DNA of 64,000 bases from Chaetoceros tenuissimus (lineage: Eukaryota > Bacillariophyta > Thalassiosirophyceae > Chaetocerotales > Chaetocerotaceae), in NCBI GenBank assembly GCA_021927905.1, contig BLLK01000038.1:1302001-1366000 (forward strand), written 5' to 3'. A program made the translations under genes and the position numbers. The notes below the pieces were generated by a model that was given only the letters and a program-made list of their open reading frames with translations, made no database searches and was not told the origin of the DNA. Numbering within the stretch: position 1 is the stretch's first letter; every line of letters begins with the position of its first letter. Positions 9,346 through 22,263 of this stretch are shown here, in pieces.

Positions 9346-10223
9346 TTTTCAGACAATACGAAATTGTGAGAACTTGTTCCAGCTCCTCTTGCTGCACTTA
9401 TCTCGCCCTCTGAGGTTGATTGATGTTTTTACGACTACATGAGGTGTCAGCATGAAGTGACGCGCCTCTTAGATGAATGTAGATAGATTTGGTGGAAAAT
9501 TTTGGAGTTGTGGACGCGCCAAGGAAAGAAGCACTCCTGGCCGATGGGAGAGTCGGTCAACTCGTAGATAGCTAAACTGGCACCAAATAGGAGGACGCAA
9601 TGAAAACCGATCATGTCTCCATCTACCGGAACTCTATAGCTCTATATGTAATCATAAGTTGTCTTTCTCCTTTTCATGTATTAAGTTGGATCATCAGAAC
9701 AAATGATTTTAAAAGGGAAGAGAATTGATGAAGAGAAGTCAAACCGTCAAAACATGTGTTATAAGGTTCAAGTTGACAGTTGAGAGCCGTTATTAGAATG
9801 CATTCAGAGCCAATGATTTCTTCTATTGTTTTCGATGCCAATAGGCACCATATCAAAGTCAATAACATACTCTCGTATTTGATGGTGTTGAATGATTTAG
9901 ATCTATCGAAGAGTGCAAAATGACATTGTTTGGATTGCTGGGTCTGCTTGTGTGTCATTGTATTTAAAATGCTGGGAATCATTTTCTGCAAAAGATTTAT
10001 CGTTTCTTCAACATGGGAATGTGATGTCCAAAGCGTTCGATATACCAAGTTTCAGTCAAAGGGTGCGACGAAGCGATAGCAAGATGAGACTTCTTATTCA
10101 TTGACAGATGTTCTTACGTAAATAAAAAAGTCATTTGTTTTGAAAATTCAAATTTGATTTTACAAACCAAAAGACCCAGTCTGCTATTTTCGGAATTTTT
10201 GCCTACAAGTACACTAATTGAAG
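9346..10223. other. Intergenic, 0.88 kb divergent promoter region
   Basis: It lies between a minus-strand gene (start 9345) and a plus-strand gene (start 10224), so it should hold both promoters. A 124-codon minus-strand frame (9674-10048) has no ATG at its 5' end and no recognisable motif. Nothing else found. Confidence 0.45.
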
Positions 10224-11333
10224 ATGGGAAAGAGCAGCAAAAACAAGAGTAAGAAGTCGTCAAAGCAAGAGAGGGCTAGGCATCTCAAGTATGTGGAGGA
10301 ATGTGAAAGTATCTATTCTTTCCTCAGTCAAAAAATCAAAAGTATCGGATGTAATAGGGATCGTGAAGTCTGCGGGATCTACGATCAACAGGTCCAACTA
10401 ACATTACAGAGCAGACAAGCCTATGCGGCTTTGAGTAAGCAAGAGGATTTTAGGCACCGCCTTTCAATAAGCTATTCAGGTCTTTTCTTCCATCAAATCC
10501 AGTGCCAAAACTACAATGATGCACTTGAGTCTCTGGCAAATCTAGTGAAATTTCCAATGCACGATTCCTTTCAAAAAATAGTGGAACCGTGGCAAGATCT
10601 ATTTCTCCTAAGACTTGAAGGTGTCAACAATGATAGAATTCAAAGGGTTATTCGAAATGTACTTGAAATTCTTGATACTGATATTGTCGGGGCAGATGAA
10701 GACTCATTACAAAATATTTTTGTGACACATGCTCTATTTGAATTGAGTCGACAGCAACAATTTGAAGAAGTTCAATTCCTGTCAGATAAGATTCTGCAAA
10801 AGATTCATGAGGTTCCACAAGGAAGCAGTTGTATTAATAATTTAGATGGGCTTGGTAAGGTGTTCTTTGTATATTCGAATATGGACAAACTTCGAGACGC
10901 TCTAGTTCATGAGGAAGAAGTGTCCCCGATGCTTTTTACAATAGAAGCATTGGATTCGAATAGGACACTATTTGAGCTAACTTCTGGAACAGGTCATTTA
11001 GCTGCCTCTCTCTCTAGTTTCTACCATTTTTTCTGTTATAAAGAGAATTACCCTCTAGAAACGGCCAATGAGGCCATGGACATATCCACCAAGATAATGG
11101 AAAATTATATCAATCACAGAAGTAGTGCTCTCAATATGATGTGCTACACATGCAAAGACGAGGACACTAAAGGTTATGAACTCTTTGTATGTCAAGGTTG
11201 TCGAGTAGCTTGTTACTGTTGCAAAGACCATCAACGCTTGAATTACCTTCATCATGAGAATTCAGGAAGAAGAGGTCTAGGACATAAGCATTTATGTCCC
11301 GTGTACAAAGCCTTTCGGAAAAAAGAGGGATAA
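10224..11333 (+). CDS. Protein with C-terminal MYND-like zinc finger (369 aa)
   Basis: I chose the ATG at 10224; the frame opens two codons earlier at a TTG. The N-terminus is a Lys/Ser-rich basic tail (SSKNKSKKSSKQERARHLK). The middle ~270 residues look all-helical, TPR-like in texture ('AYAALSKQEDFRHRLSISYS', 'YNDALESLANLV'), but I cannot assign repeats firmly. The C-terminus (about 307-359) is a MYND-type zinc finger in the form common in diatoms: C-x2-C, C-x2-C, C-x-C-C, then a His-rich loop before 'GHKHLCP'. No introns, no targeting signal. The role is unknown, and protein-protein interaction is the usual MYND function. Confidence 0.8.
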   Translation: MGKSSKNKSKKSSKQERARHLKYVEECESIYSFLSQKIKSIGCNRDREVCGIYDQQVQLTLQSRQAYAALSKQEDFRHRLSISYSGLFFHQIQCQNYNDALESLANLVKFPMHDSFQKIVEPWQDLFLLRLEGVNNDRIQRVIRNVLEILDTDIVGADEDSLQNIFVTHALFELSRQQQFEEVQFLSDKILQKIHEVPQGSSCINNLDGLGKVFFVYSNMDKLRDALVHEEEVSPMLFTIEALDSNRTLFELTSGTGHLAASLSSFYHFFCYKENYPLETANEAMDISTKIMENYINHRSSALNMMCYTCKDEDTKGYELFVCQGCRVACYCCKDHQRLNYLHHENSGRRGLGHKHLCPVYKAFRKKEG

Positions 11334-11597
11334 TACTGATTGCTCAAAAGATGGTCATCTCGAAAGAAAGTTTCAGAGAGCTTGCAAGAGGTTCATATTG
11401 AATTCATTGAAGAATATTGGTACCAGAAGATGAAGATTATGAAATAGAACGAAGTAGGAAATCTCTTTCATGACTTCAAATCACGCAACGTTGAGACTTA
11501 GCCTCCGTGGCAAGAAAGTTTGGTATTTCAAATATAGTAGTTTCTATACTTCATCTGGGAAGAAAACCTCATATGTAGGAGGGAGAAATAAAACTTA

Positions 11598-13024
11598 TTA
11601 TACTTTATCTACTGTATGGTTTTTGTCCGACATGCCAAACTTGTCATCCTCTTTCAACTTAGTAGCCCATTCCCATACTTGCTCTTTCATAGACTCTTGC
11701 TCAGAATCTTTTGCAGATTTGATTCTTTGATCAAGCTTCTCTCGAATATTTTGAAGCTCAATTTTAATGTCTACATCGCATGTCTGTAAGTCAAGAAGAG
11801 CAAGAGTTAGGATTTCATAATTATAAAAGGTTCAAATAAAAATAATAGAGTAAATCTTACGTGATCAGATGCTGGAGATTCCACTGTCTTCTGTTGGACT
11901 GGATACTGGGATGGATGAGAATGATAGCGAGGAAAGTGTGGTCTAGCTGCTCGGTAATATCTATGAGGCCAATGACGTGGATAATTCTCACCAGAGTCAG
12001 GAGACGAAATATCGTAGTAGGAAGGGGTGTGCCGAGGATAATATGCTGGAGGGACTGAACGAACTAGGACAGTTTTCTTTGGAGAAGGTGGTGGTTTAGA
12101 GTCCTCTTTTTTCTTTCGCTCAGGAGTATTGTAACGAATGATGCCATTTGCCTTTTCAAACTCTGTTTGGATGTCGAAGAAATTTCGACTTGGAGTTGAA
12201 AGTGGTTCTGACTCTGTATCAATCGAAGAAGAGTTATGAAGGATCTGAGCAAAGGACTTGTCCTTGATCGGAGAAGTGGCCACATCAAATGAAAGAGGAG
12301 AATCATTGTAAGCAGATCCAAAGGATTCAAAACTATGAATATGTGGAGTTTGTAGCGGTGGCATTGCTTGCATAGATTGATCTGATGAAATAGAAAGCGT
12401 TGGAGCAACAGTTGGTGGACTTTCCAGTTTCACCTTTCTCTGTTTCTTCTTTGGTGGAGAAGCTGCAGCTTTCTTTGTGGGAAGTTTGTTTCCAGCTCTT
12501 TTAGCAGAAAAATATACATGAAGAATCCTAAATTCAAAGTCTTCAGCTCCGTCTTCTTTGTAACAAGTCCACAATGAGCCTCCTTTCTGCGAGGAATAGT
12601 CGGGATCTCCTCTAGGGTAGCAATATCTTTGTTGAAGGGCAGTCGGTTTTGGATACTGAGGTCCGCTACATGAAATGAAAAGTTAGGACAGAATATTAAA
12701 CCTTTATCGTTTTACAAATTGCACATACCTCAAACTCCATGGACAATTTTCCTCAGGTTGATCATGAAACACATATGATGTGAGATTAGAAGGAATCCTG
12801 AGATCTTTTTCAGGTTCATTACATGTAATATCACGACCGTTAACCTTCTTCAATGGCTTCAAAAGAACATATAATCCATCTTCGAACTTAAATGATGGCG
12901 GAGAAAGCTTCATTCCATTCGATCCAACTACGACAATCTTGAAACGAAGTCTCTCTGGTGGAGATTTGTTTTCGAATAAACAATTGAAAATGACCTTTAC
13001 GTCATCTACACTCAGTTTAGTCAT
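11598..13024 (-). CDS. Unrecognised protein, three exons (428 aa)
   Basis: My model has exons 13024-12729, 12665-11861 and 11783-11598, total 1287 nt in frame, with introns of 63 and 77 nt (donors GTATGT and GTAAGA, both ending AG). The N-terminal ~150 residues spanning the first junction form a conserved-looking globular region ('DDVKVIFNCLFENKSPPE', 'FKIVVVGSNGMKLSPPSF', 'GLYVLLKPLKKVNGRDI', then 'QQRYCYPRGDPDYSS' and 'LWTCYKEDG'). The middle is disordered and rich in Pro/Ser/Lys with a basic patch PPKKKQRKVK that would serve as a nuclear localisation signal. The last exon is a charged helix ('IKIELQNIREKLDQRIKSAK'). I cannot name the family. A nuclear role is plausible but not shown. The 3' end is only 264 bp from the MYND gene end (convergent). 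Confidence 0.7.
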
Positions 13025-13199
13025 GATTGAACACAACTTTTCGTATTTATGAAATTTGTGATGAGTAAAAAAGTAGAAAGTATAATCGTATGTTGACAAT
13101 TGATGGGTATCAACAGCCGAGTCACTCGTATCTGTCGAATACAAACTTTGCTGGAAATAAGTCACTTCTTTCAGTCAACTTACATCTTGACTCTATTCC

Positions 13200-14882
<1,683 letters not shown>

Positions 14883-15396
14883 TACGTATATAAGAAAATT
14901 TCGATTCAGTTCCCTGTGGAAAATAGTTATGCAACATCAACATTACGTAATCGTAGTTTGCAATATGTAATTGCAACAATGTTCTCTGAACTTGTATGTA
15001 CCTACGTATACATTGTAGTATGTGAATGTGCTCATATTATCAATTGGATATTTTGAATTTGTCTTTCAGAAGATCTTACTCTACTGCGACAGAAACAGGT
15101 TGATGATTCGATTCGATTCTTCCGGAATTGCGTCAAATGTTCTCAGGAACTTCGACATTCAGTCTACATGAGAATGAGTATGTTTTTCAAATCGATAAGT
15201 TCTCGTGTGTTGAATTTGGGTGCGCTCCTAGCACCCTTTACAGTAAGAACCCGGAAATAAGCGCACCCACTATGTTTGACCATTTCGTACAAAAAATATT
15301 AAAATTGAAAATAATATTACTAATTATCTTTTGATCACAATATTTATTCACATAGAAGAAATTTTTCATATATGTATATATGTTTAATATTTTAAT

Positions 15397-16171
15397 TTAT
15401 TCATTACGATCATGTTTTGCTTCTTCGTCATCATGACTATTTTGTTCTTCCCAGCGATGAATCAGCAATTCAGGGTTGTCAAGGTAAAATTGAATCAATT
15501 TGAACATATTCTCTGTGTGTCAGACCCATGCGTCTTCTTAAAGCTCTTAATCGCCTTTCAAACGCAGCATGAGATCTTCCAAGTGTAGGAAATTGTGATG
15601 AAGCAATATTCCTACCATACGACACTTGATTCAATTCACTACTGGAGCTCTCATGATGTGGTCTGAGATATTGATCCATCAAAGGTCTTCTAATTGTCCA
15701 TCCATCTCGATTCTTAGTTATTTCTACAGTTTCAGTTGCAGTGGAGACAGATCTAGTCTCATCTTCATTCTCGTCCTTTTCGTAGATATCCCCCCACTGC
15801 AATTGAAGTGGCACCATTTTAGGTACTAATGCACGTACTCTGATCTCATCTTCGGTATCCTCATCAGTTTCATTTTCAGTATCATCACCGCTATTACTAT
15901 CAATCTCGTCTCTAGGCGCTAAATCTGGTATTTCCTCAGAATCATCATCGGCATGATCACCCTCCTCATTATCGTTGTCGTTATCGTCATCGTATGTTTC
16001 TTCTTCCTCCTCCTCCTCCTCCTCCTCCTCCTCCTCATTTTGCTTCTTCTTGAGCTTTACCCTCCTCCCTAGTTCCGTGTAGATTGTTGTTTGAAAACAT
16101 GCTACATGATTTATAAATGATAGAAGAGATGAGAAATCATGTTGGAGAAGGCTGAGATGCTGCAGTGCCAT
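15397..16171 (-). pseudogene. Acidic ORF inside the GGGTGCG element, apparently frameshifted near 15512
   Basis: From the ATG at 16171 a 230-codon frame runs to a TGA at 15479-15481. It encodes a short N-terminus, a run of 13 Glu made by a (CTC)n trinucleotide repeat, a long Asp/Glu/Asn tract, then a more ordered C-terminal part ('FPTLGRSHAAFERRLRALRR', 'RMGLTHRE'). At about 15511-15514 a different frame takes over that continues with protein-like sequence ('ENMFKLIQFYLDNPELLIHR', 'WEEQNSHDDEEAK') to a TAA at 15397-15399. Loss of two bases in an AG/GA dinucleotide run would explain the break. The product may belong to the surrounding element. No transposase motif is recognisable, and introns cannot be excluded. 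Confidence 0.45.
15999..16036. repeat. CTC/GAG trinucleotide microsatellite (poly-Glu)
   Basis: A nearly perfect run of CTC units; on the minus strand it encodes the poly-glutamate stretch of the acidic ORF at 15397-16171. Such tracts are prone to length change. Confidence 0.85.
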
Positions 16172-16532
16172 TCCTTCGTGAGATTGTACGTGTAAAGTAT
16201 GGTATTAATAGAGATGTGCAATAAAGGCACCCATTTCCAGTGATACATTTGCATATTTTGAGAGTGGGTGCGGAATATGCACCCATCCCCTTACTTGGAG
16301 GGGTAATAAACGCACCCATTTTGCGGCAAAGTAATACGTACTTAGCTACGTATTACTCTTCAACTGCAAGTTGTTGTTGTTTCTCTGGTATTTTACTAAC
16401 ACCTGGCTAGTCTAGATTCTTAATTAAAAACTGAATCATATGAATATTCGAAATGGTAAATTATTTGATATAATGAATGAATAAAAGTAACTTATGTACA
16501 AAAAGACTACAGTAGAATACGAACAAAACTTT

Positions 16533-19500
16533 CTACATCAACGAGATTTTCTTTTGAAGAGCCTTCAGCTCAGTTTCTTCTTCGTCTTTCCAAGAATTAT
16601 TTGCAAGGAAATGCCTCAATGCTGCTTTTGCTTGAGGTTGGAAAACAGAGTTGGAATTCATTTTGGCTGGGACTGGTTTCACTTTGTTCCCGTTTTTCAA
16701 TGCGCCCAAAATTTCTCTGGCTCTCAGTGTAACATCTTCATGGACACCTGCCATCTTGGCACAAATAACTCCAGCTGAAGATTTTGCAATTCCTTCCTCT
16801 AGCTTAAAGAGAGGGACCGCATCTTCTTCCTCTTCTCCATCTGTATCAGGAATGAACACCGCCATATGTAGAACTTTCAAGTTATCAACACCATCCTTGA
16901 GCAGATTTAATGAAAATATTTCCATGAAATGAGTTGTGCATACGACTTTGCATTTAATCGAAATAAGTTTCTTCAAAGCAGCTGTCAAAACAGCAATACC
17001 CGAGACAGGAGAAGTCCCCTATAGAAATTGAGAATAAGCACAAGACTGGTGGTGATAAAATTCCGACAAGAAAGTAAAACACTAAATTTTTGCTACCTAC
17101 CTTGCCAAACTCATCAATTAGAACCAAAGAGTTGGAAGTACTGCGGTGTAAAATAGTCGCCATTTGAGTAAGATCAAGTTGAAAACTACTTTGAGGGATG
17201 GAACACGTTTCAACACTGCTGATTCTTGCCAATATCTGGTCTGTAATTGAGATTCGAGCATAATTACATGGAACAAAGCAACCAATATGTGCCATATACA
17301 CAATGATTCCAACCTGTCTAGTATAGCAGCTCTTACCAGAATAGTTGGGACCAGTGATTATGTTCATTCTACGTGTTTCATCAATCAATGTACTATTAGG
17401 AATGAAGTCATTCTCAACAATGAGTTCTTGTAGAGGATGGCGACCATTTTCAATCAAGATTGAATCATTTGAGATATCATTCGAGGCAGGAATGATTTCT
17501 GGTCGAACAAAGTTTAAATCTTCCGAGCAGTTAGCAAAAGACAGCAAACAATCCAAGTTTGCAACTACTTGGAATACGTTTCGAAGATGATGTTCAGACT
17601 CAAAAATATCCTCCTCAAGTGCATTGACAATGAGCTGTTCTTTATCCCTGATTCTAGTATCAACATTTCCATAATCAGCATCAATTACTTCAATGTCTGG
17701 ATTCTTGAAGTATATATCATCGTCTTGCGTAAATATGAAACAAAAATCCTGTGGTAAATCTGGGAACGAATTTGTCTCAGCATCATACCTCACATTCCGT
17801 TGATCTAACCTAATGAGGAAGCCGACCTAAGAATGAGAACAATTAGAGAAATGCATTTGGGTAATAGCGTAAATTGGATAGTGAAGATCTCACCTGAGAA
17901 ACAAAAGTGACGGTCAAGTCTTGAAATTGAGGCCACCTTTGTAAAAGATCAAGCATCGCGTCCCGTAGTATCCCTGTAGATAAATCAAACATAAGTAGGG
18001 ATTCATTAGCATACATTTGCATAATAAAAAACACAAAAACAACTCACGGTCCATGTTATCATATATTTCTCGATCGGAGTCCAACTCCGCATCAAATCCA
18101 TACTGAATGACAACAGAATCTTTTTTCAAGGAAGTAGCTTCTTGATCAATAGTGTTATTCATTCGCTCCAACAAATATTGCAATTCCGCCATATTGCAAT
18201 CATCCACCATATTCTCGACCAAAGCAATTTGACGCCTCAACAAGTATATTTCAGCCTCTGTCTGTTCAGTTCTCTCTTGTTGCTCCAAAGCCCTTACTTG
18301 TCCTATAAGAATATTCCTCAAATCATTATTCAAAATATCCAAAATAGAAATCATGGCACCTACACCTCGCATCAACACTACAAAATCTATAGGAGACGTG
18401 GTACATTTCGCAATCTTGTGCAGAATAGAATCCACACTCCCAATCCTCATTAGAAAAGCCGTCAATCTCGCCACAACATCCTTTACACTTGACTTTAAAA
18501 GCAATTCTACACCATCTTGTCTCTGTTGTATCTCGACAGGATCCAATAATGGCCGTAACATGATTTTCTTCAAACACTGTTTGCCAATCTTGCTTTTGCA
18601 TCGATTCAAGAGAGTATACAAACTATACCCCTTTTTCGTATGTGAAAAGATATGCAAAGCATACAAGGTCTCGGAATCAATTTTCATATATTTATTCGAC
18701 TGTACATGTGTGATTTGATTCACAGTGACGGTGTTTCCATCTTCCATACTATATATTGTAGATTGTAAATGAAACAATAGAGAACCTAGTGCTTTGAGTA
18801 AGGTGTGAGAGTCAAAATTGACAATGGAGCTAATGGCATGATAATTACTATTGGAATCGTATGTTTGATGACTGTTTGGAAATTGTCGAGTAGGGTCTTG
18901 ATTTTGCTTGGAATGAAAAAGTGATAGGACACGTAGTTGATTCAAAATGAGCTGTTTGCAATTTTTCAAATCGAAGGCCTTGGATCTGAGTAGTTGATAG
19001 GGTATTCTGCTATTTCTTGTATTCGGTGTAGCATTTCCATTTCCAGTTGTAGTTGCAGCATTCATCATGTCATGTTCGATATCGAGCGGGTTTTGACTCA
19101 GGTATGTCATGAGTTTAGGATCGGATGCAACTTTGGTTGAAATGAGAATGCGATTCGGTCGAGCTATTGACAGAAATGATTGAATAAATGTTTCAATATC
19201 CTCTTTGTTGCAAATGATACAATCTTCTAAAAGGATCTCATTGGTGTCTTCGTGATAACATGCAAATGCAATTCGTTTGCCGTCCGTAAAGACTGTCATG
19301 CATTTGACAATGTGTTCCACTGGAGCCGCTGAAAAGGAGACATGGCTTTGATTTTGACTGTTTGGTTGAATACTTGAATGATTGGGTCTATTAGGCTCTT
19401 GTTGCTGTTGAAGAGGCTGAGGCTGAGGCTGAGGGAAAGGCTGACGAGCTACAGGTGCTGCTGGTTGTTGTTGCTGTCGAGGAGGCTGCTGTTGCTGTGG

Positions 19501-19719
19501 TCGCTGCTGCTGATAGGGATTCGAAATGCCTTGACTCGAATGGCCAAAGTGATGAGATCTGCTTTGATTCATTGATATTAGTAAAGGGGCGCTAGTGATA
19601 AATGTTGTATTCGAGTAAGGCTGGTCATGATATCTAATTTCAATTAGATGCTGTGATGCTTTTTTGCTGTTTGCTCTCTCCTCTCGTCTCTCGTCTCTCG
19701 TCTGTTGTCTCATGATCAT
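16533..19719 (-). CDS. MSH5: MutS homologue 5, meiotic crossover factor (987 aa)
   Basis: MSH5 pairs with MSH4 to form a clamp that stabilises meiotic recombination intermediates and promotes crossovers. Exons are 19719-18048, 17973-17894, 17826-17101 and 17018-16533 (2964 nt, introns 74, 67 and 82 nt). The MutS core is complete: connector and lever segments in exon 1 ('TLYALHIFSHTKKGYSLYTL', 'NRCKSKIGKQCLKKIMLRPL'), Walker A 'GPNYSGKS' near residue 740, 'ISSVETCSIPQSSFQLDLTQ', and Walker B 'SLVLIDEFGKGTS', the last rebuilt exactly across the third intron. The C-terminal 'GNKVKPVP' matches the MSH5-type end and there is no mismatch-recognition domain I with Phe-x-Glu. The first ~145 residues are a Gln/Pro-rich extension not typical of the family; translation could also begin at a later ATG (MNQSRSHHFG). 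Confidence 0.9.
19677..19703. repeat. TCTCG short tandem repeat at the MSH5 5' end
   Basis: A run of TCTC(C/G)-type units overlaps the first MSH5 codons. It encodes a charged Arg/Glu stretch (RDERREERA) and may be unstable. Confidence 0.6.
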
Positions 19720-19946
19720 CTGCACTCGATAGCTCGCTGGCTAGCCAAGGATGAAAGATATTCCAAGGTGTTCTTGATTGTTCTCCATACCTGGTTTTTA
19801 CCTGTTCCTTGTTCAATCTAAAAATAAAAAATGGTATGGTACCTTACGTAAGTACAATAGATCACATATTTGTTCTTGAAAATAAATATATTGCTAAAGA
19901 AATAATTTATATATCATGCAGATTGGGTATCGATACATTTGGTAGT

Positions 19947-21881
19947 TCAAAAAGCCTCGGCAGCTGATCTCTTACGAGATGATCGACGTCTTAGGCCATT
20001 CTCAATACAATACTTTCGACACTGATCAGTCCTGGATGCATTCAATACATCATTTGTCAATTCAAAGCCACTCTGATGGAGAAACTTGAGACAATCCACA
20101 TGTCCATTTGTAGCTGCATCCACGCATAGATCCTTTGCAGCTTTGAATCCTTCATCAAATAAATATTTTAGAACATGTAAATTGCCATTTTTCGCCGCCT
20201 CAGAAGTGTATTTTGTCTCAGTTTTTGAGGCTTTGAACCCATCTTCTAATAGATGCTTCAAGAATTTCATCTTTCCTGATTTGAGCGCTTCGAAGCAATA
20301 AATTGTATCGTCTTTCCATTCATCTTTGTAGAGATGATGAATATCGGGATGAATATCATAAGATTTTTGACGTAAGGCTACTAGGAATGCCTTGTTTCCT
20401 TGGTTTCCATGTTTCATTGTATCTAAATTGAAGTATTGGAATAGATTCGCCATGTTGTATCTAATTACTATGCGCACTGCGTGGAAAGGTGTATCTACTC
20501 CTGCATCCTTTAAATATTTCAAAAGACCAGTGTAAACTGTGAGTTTTTCTTCATTACTTCTATTCGACAACGTTTGGCTTATGCATATCTGATATAGCTC
20601 AGGTCTAAGGGCACACCCATTCTCATGAAGATAGCGTAAGCAAGGAAGGTGTTCTTTGGACCCTTTGAAGACGGCTGATGTACAACACGAATCACCGTTC
20701 CATTCACATCCATTCTCACGCAAGTATCGAAGGCACTCAATCGAGCCAGCGTTCACTGCTGCAGAGGTACATCCTCGATCAATCGGACAGCCATTTTCAT
20801 GTAAATATTGAAGGCAATCGATCGATCCTACTGCTGCAGCCGCAGAGGATGCTCTGGAATCCCACGGACATCTCTTCTCAAATAAGAATTGAAGACATTC
20901 AAGATTACCAGATCGAGCAGCAGCTTCAAAGTCGGTAGAGTCCAAAATGTTGTTCCTGAGAACACCTGGGTATACTTTAAAAATAAAGTCTACACATTCA
21001 AAGTTACCACCTCTCAGCGCTGCCTTGAAGCAATCAATTTCATTCCAAGAAAAATTTCTGTCATACAAGTACTGGAAACATCTGTAACTCCCTCGGGCTG
21101 CAGCCCTCATTGCACCTTCCTGTCCACTACTTTCCAATGTGACAACATTATTCTCATACAAATAAATGATACAATCAAGATGTCCATGTTCAGCCGCCGC
21201 GGAATAACAGGATCGATAACATTCTCCTTCATCGTGCACATACTGAAGACACTCTACATGTCCATGTTTTGCTGCCAAATGACTCACAATGATCCAAAAC
21301 TGATTATGGACAGAGTATTTTGAACTTACAAACTTTAAAACTCCTAGCTGCCCATTTTCTGCTGCTTCGTACAAATTCCAATACCCACTTAGTAGGAATT
21401 CCATGATTGTCTTATCTTTTGCAAGAAAATATCTTAGACAATCAACTTTCCCATGTCTCATAGCCGCTCTGCATGATACATCTACATGCTTAACAGTATG
21501 ATATGATGGCTGTAATATCCATTCAATAACATCAAAATTGTTGTGAACCACTGCTTGATCCAGTATATTTTGCATCTTGATCTTCATAAAATGTTTCTCG
21601 TCTTGAAAGTATGAAATAAATTTGCGCTCATCTAAGTAGACCTTTGCATGATAAACGGACAATCCAGCACAAGCATCACTAGTGTGCTTCTCAGAAAACT
21701 GCTTGGAGTAAATAGAACGAAAAGACTTGGACACGGCTGCCACAAATCTGTATTCATATCCACCCACAAAAGTAAAGACGTGTCTCAGAATTTCTGGATG
21801 GAGATCCTTTTCTAAGCAACATGAAGATGATCCATGATTACCCGTTGCATTTGTACATGTGCTCGTAAAATTATTCGACAT
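19947..21881 (-). CDS. F-box-like/ankyrin-repeat protein of diatom type (644 aa)
   Basis: I start at the ATG at 21881; the open frame reaches a GTG six codons earlier. Residues about 25-70 ('LHPEILRHVFTFVGGYEYRF') are an F-box-like helical cap, and 'VSKSFRSIYSKQF' follows. The rest is a solenoid of about 14-16 divergent ankyrin-type repeats of ~30 residues with the recurring pattern 'A(A)x(x)Gx(L/I)xCLxYLxExGC', e.g. 'AAAVGSIDCLQYLHENGC' and 'AAKNGNLHVLKYLFDEGF'. This matches a large diatom family of ankyrin proteins whose function is unknown. An adaptor in a ubiquitin ligase would fit an F-box but is inference. The last residues are basic (RRRSSRKRSA), possibly nuclear. No introns. Confidence 0.85.
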   Translation of the reverse strand: MSNNFTSTCTNATGNHGSSSCCLEKDLHPEILRHVFTFVGGYEYRFVAAVSKSFRSIYSKQFSEKHTSDACAGLSVYHAKVYLDERKFISYFQDEKHFMKIKMQNILDQAVVHNNFDVIEWILQPSYHTVKHVDVSCRAAMRHGKVDCLRYFLAKDKTIMEFLLSGYWNLYEAAENGQLGVLKFVSSKYSVHNQFWIIVSHLAAKHGHVECLQYVHDEGECYRSCYSAAAEHGHLDCIIYLYENNVVTLESSGQEGAMRAAARGSYRCFQYLYDRNFSWNEIDCFKAALRGGNFECVDFIFKVYPGVLRNNILDSTDFEAAARSGNLECLQFLFEKRCPWDSRASSAAAAVGSIDCLQYLHENGCPIDRGCTSAAVNAGSIECLRYLRENGCEWNGDSCCTSAVFKGSKEHLPCLRYLHENGCALRPELYQICISQTLSNRSNEEKLTVYTGLLKYLKDAGVDTPFHAVRIVIRYNMANLFQYFNLDTMKHGNQGNKAFLVALRQKSYDIHPDIHHLYKDEWKDDTIYCFEALKSGKMKFLKHLLEDGFKASKTETKYTSEAAKNGNLHVLKYLFDEGFKAAKDLCVDAATNGHVDCLKFLHQSGFELTNDVLNASRTDQCRKYCIENGLRRRSSRKRSAAEAF

Positions 21882-22263
21882 TGAGTTTGATGAATTCACT
21901 GGTTTCTCTTTGAATTGATTGAACTACAACTAGATGTCTACTAAGGTACAGTCTATTAATTTGCTGTGGCTAAGTCTACGCTACAGATGTCAGAGATGTC
22001 AGAACTTTGCAAGAAAGATACCAAAAGAGGCCATTTTATAACTTCCTTTTACCGTATAGTTCTGATGTCATTGTATATTTGCAAAGCAAAATTTTCTCAC
22101 AGATAAAAGTAATTGAATCAGTACCATATGTGACTGACTATGAAGTTGAGTAATATATAATCAGAGTTTCGTATTATCTATTTACGTTACAAAAGGCAAA
22201 GTGAAAATGTCCATCATATGTACTTGTAACTTCGAGTATTCTTTCATCCATCAATGAAGATTC
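21882..22263. other. Intergenic, 0.38 kb
   Basis: The region lies between two minus-strand genes, with TCF25 upstream in the sense of transcription. AT-rich with no open frame of note; it presumably holds the TCF25 3' UTR and the ankyrin gene promoter. Confidence 0.5.

Larger units (their letters stand above)
15218..16316. mobile_element. Candidate DNA transposon with GGGTGCG ends and subterminal GCACCC motifs
   Basis: The ends are GGGTGCG (15218-15224) and its exact inverse CGCACCC (16310-16316), each flanked on the outside by ATTT (15214-15217 and 16317-16320), a possible 4-bp target duplication. More copies of the motif cluster near both ends: GCACCC at 15231 and CGCACCC at 15262 on the left; GCACCC at 16227, GGGTGCG at 16265 and GCACCC at 16278 on the right. 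Several copies share the longer context TGGGTGC(G/C)(C/T)TTATT. The inside carries a single acidic ORF on the minus strand, apparently frameshifted. The TIR is short, so limits are provisional. No family assignment is possible from what I can see. Confidence 0.55.

Noticed and set aside
9674-10048. 124-codon minus-strand frame
   Set aside because: It begins at a TTG with no ATG near its start, shows no motif and lies in a divergent promoter region.
15214-15290. CRISPR-like or telomere-like reading of the GGGTGCG / CGTACC repeats
   Set aside because: Spacing is irregular, copies are few and lie at element ends in both orientations, and the genome is eukaryotic. Transposon ends explain them better.
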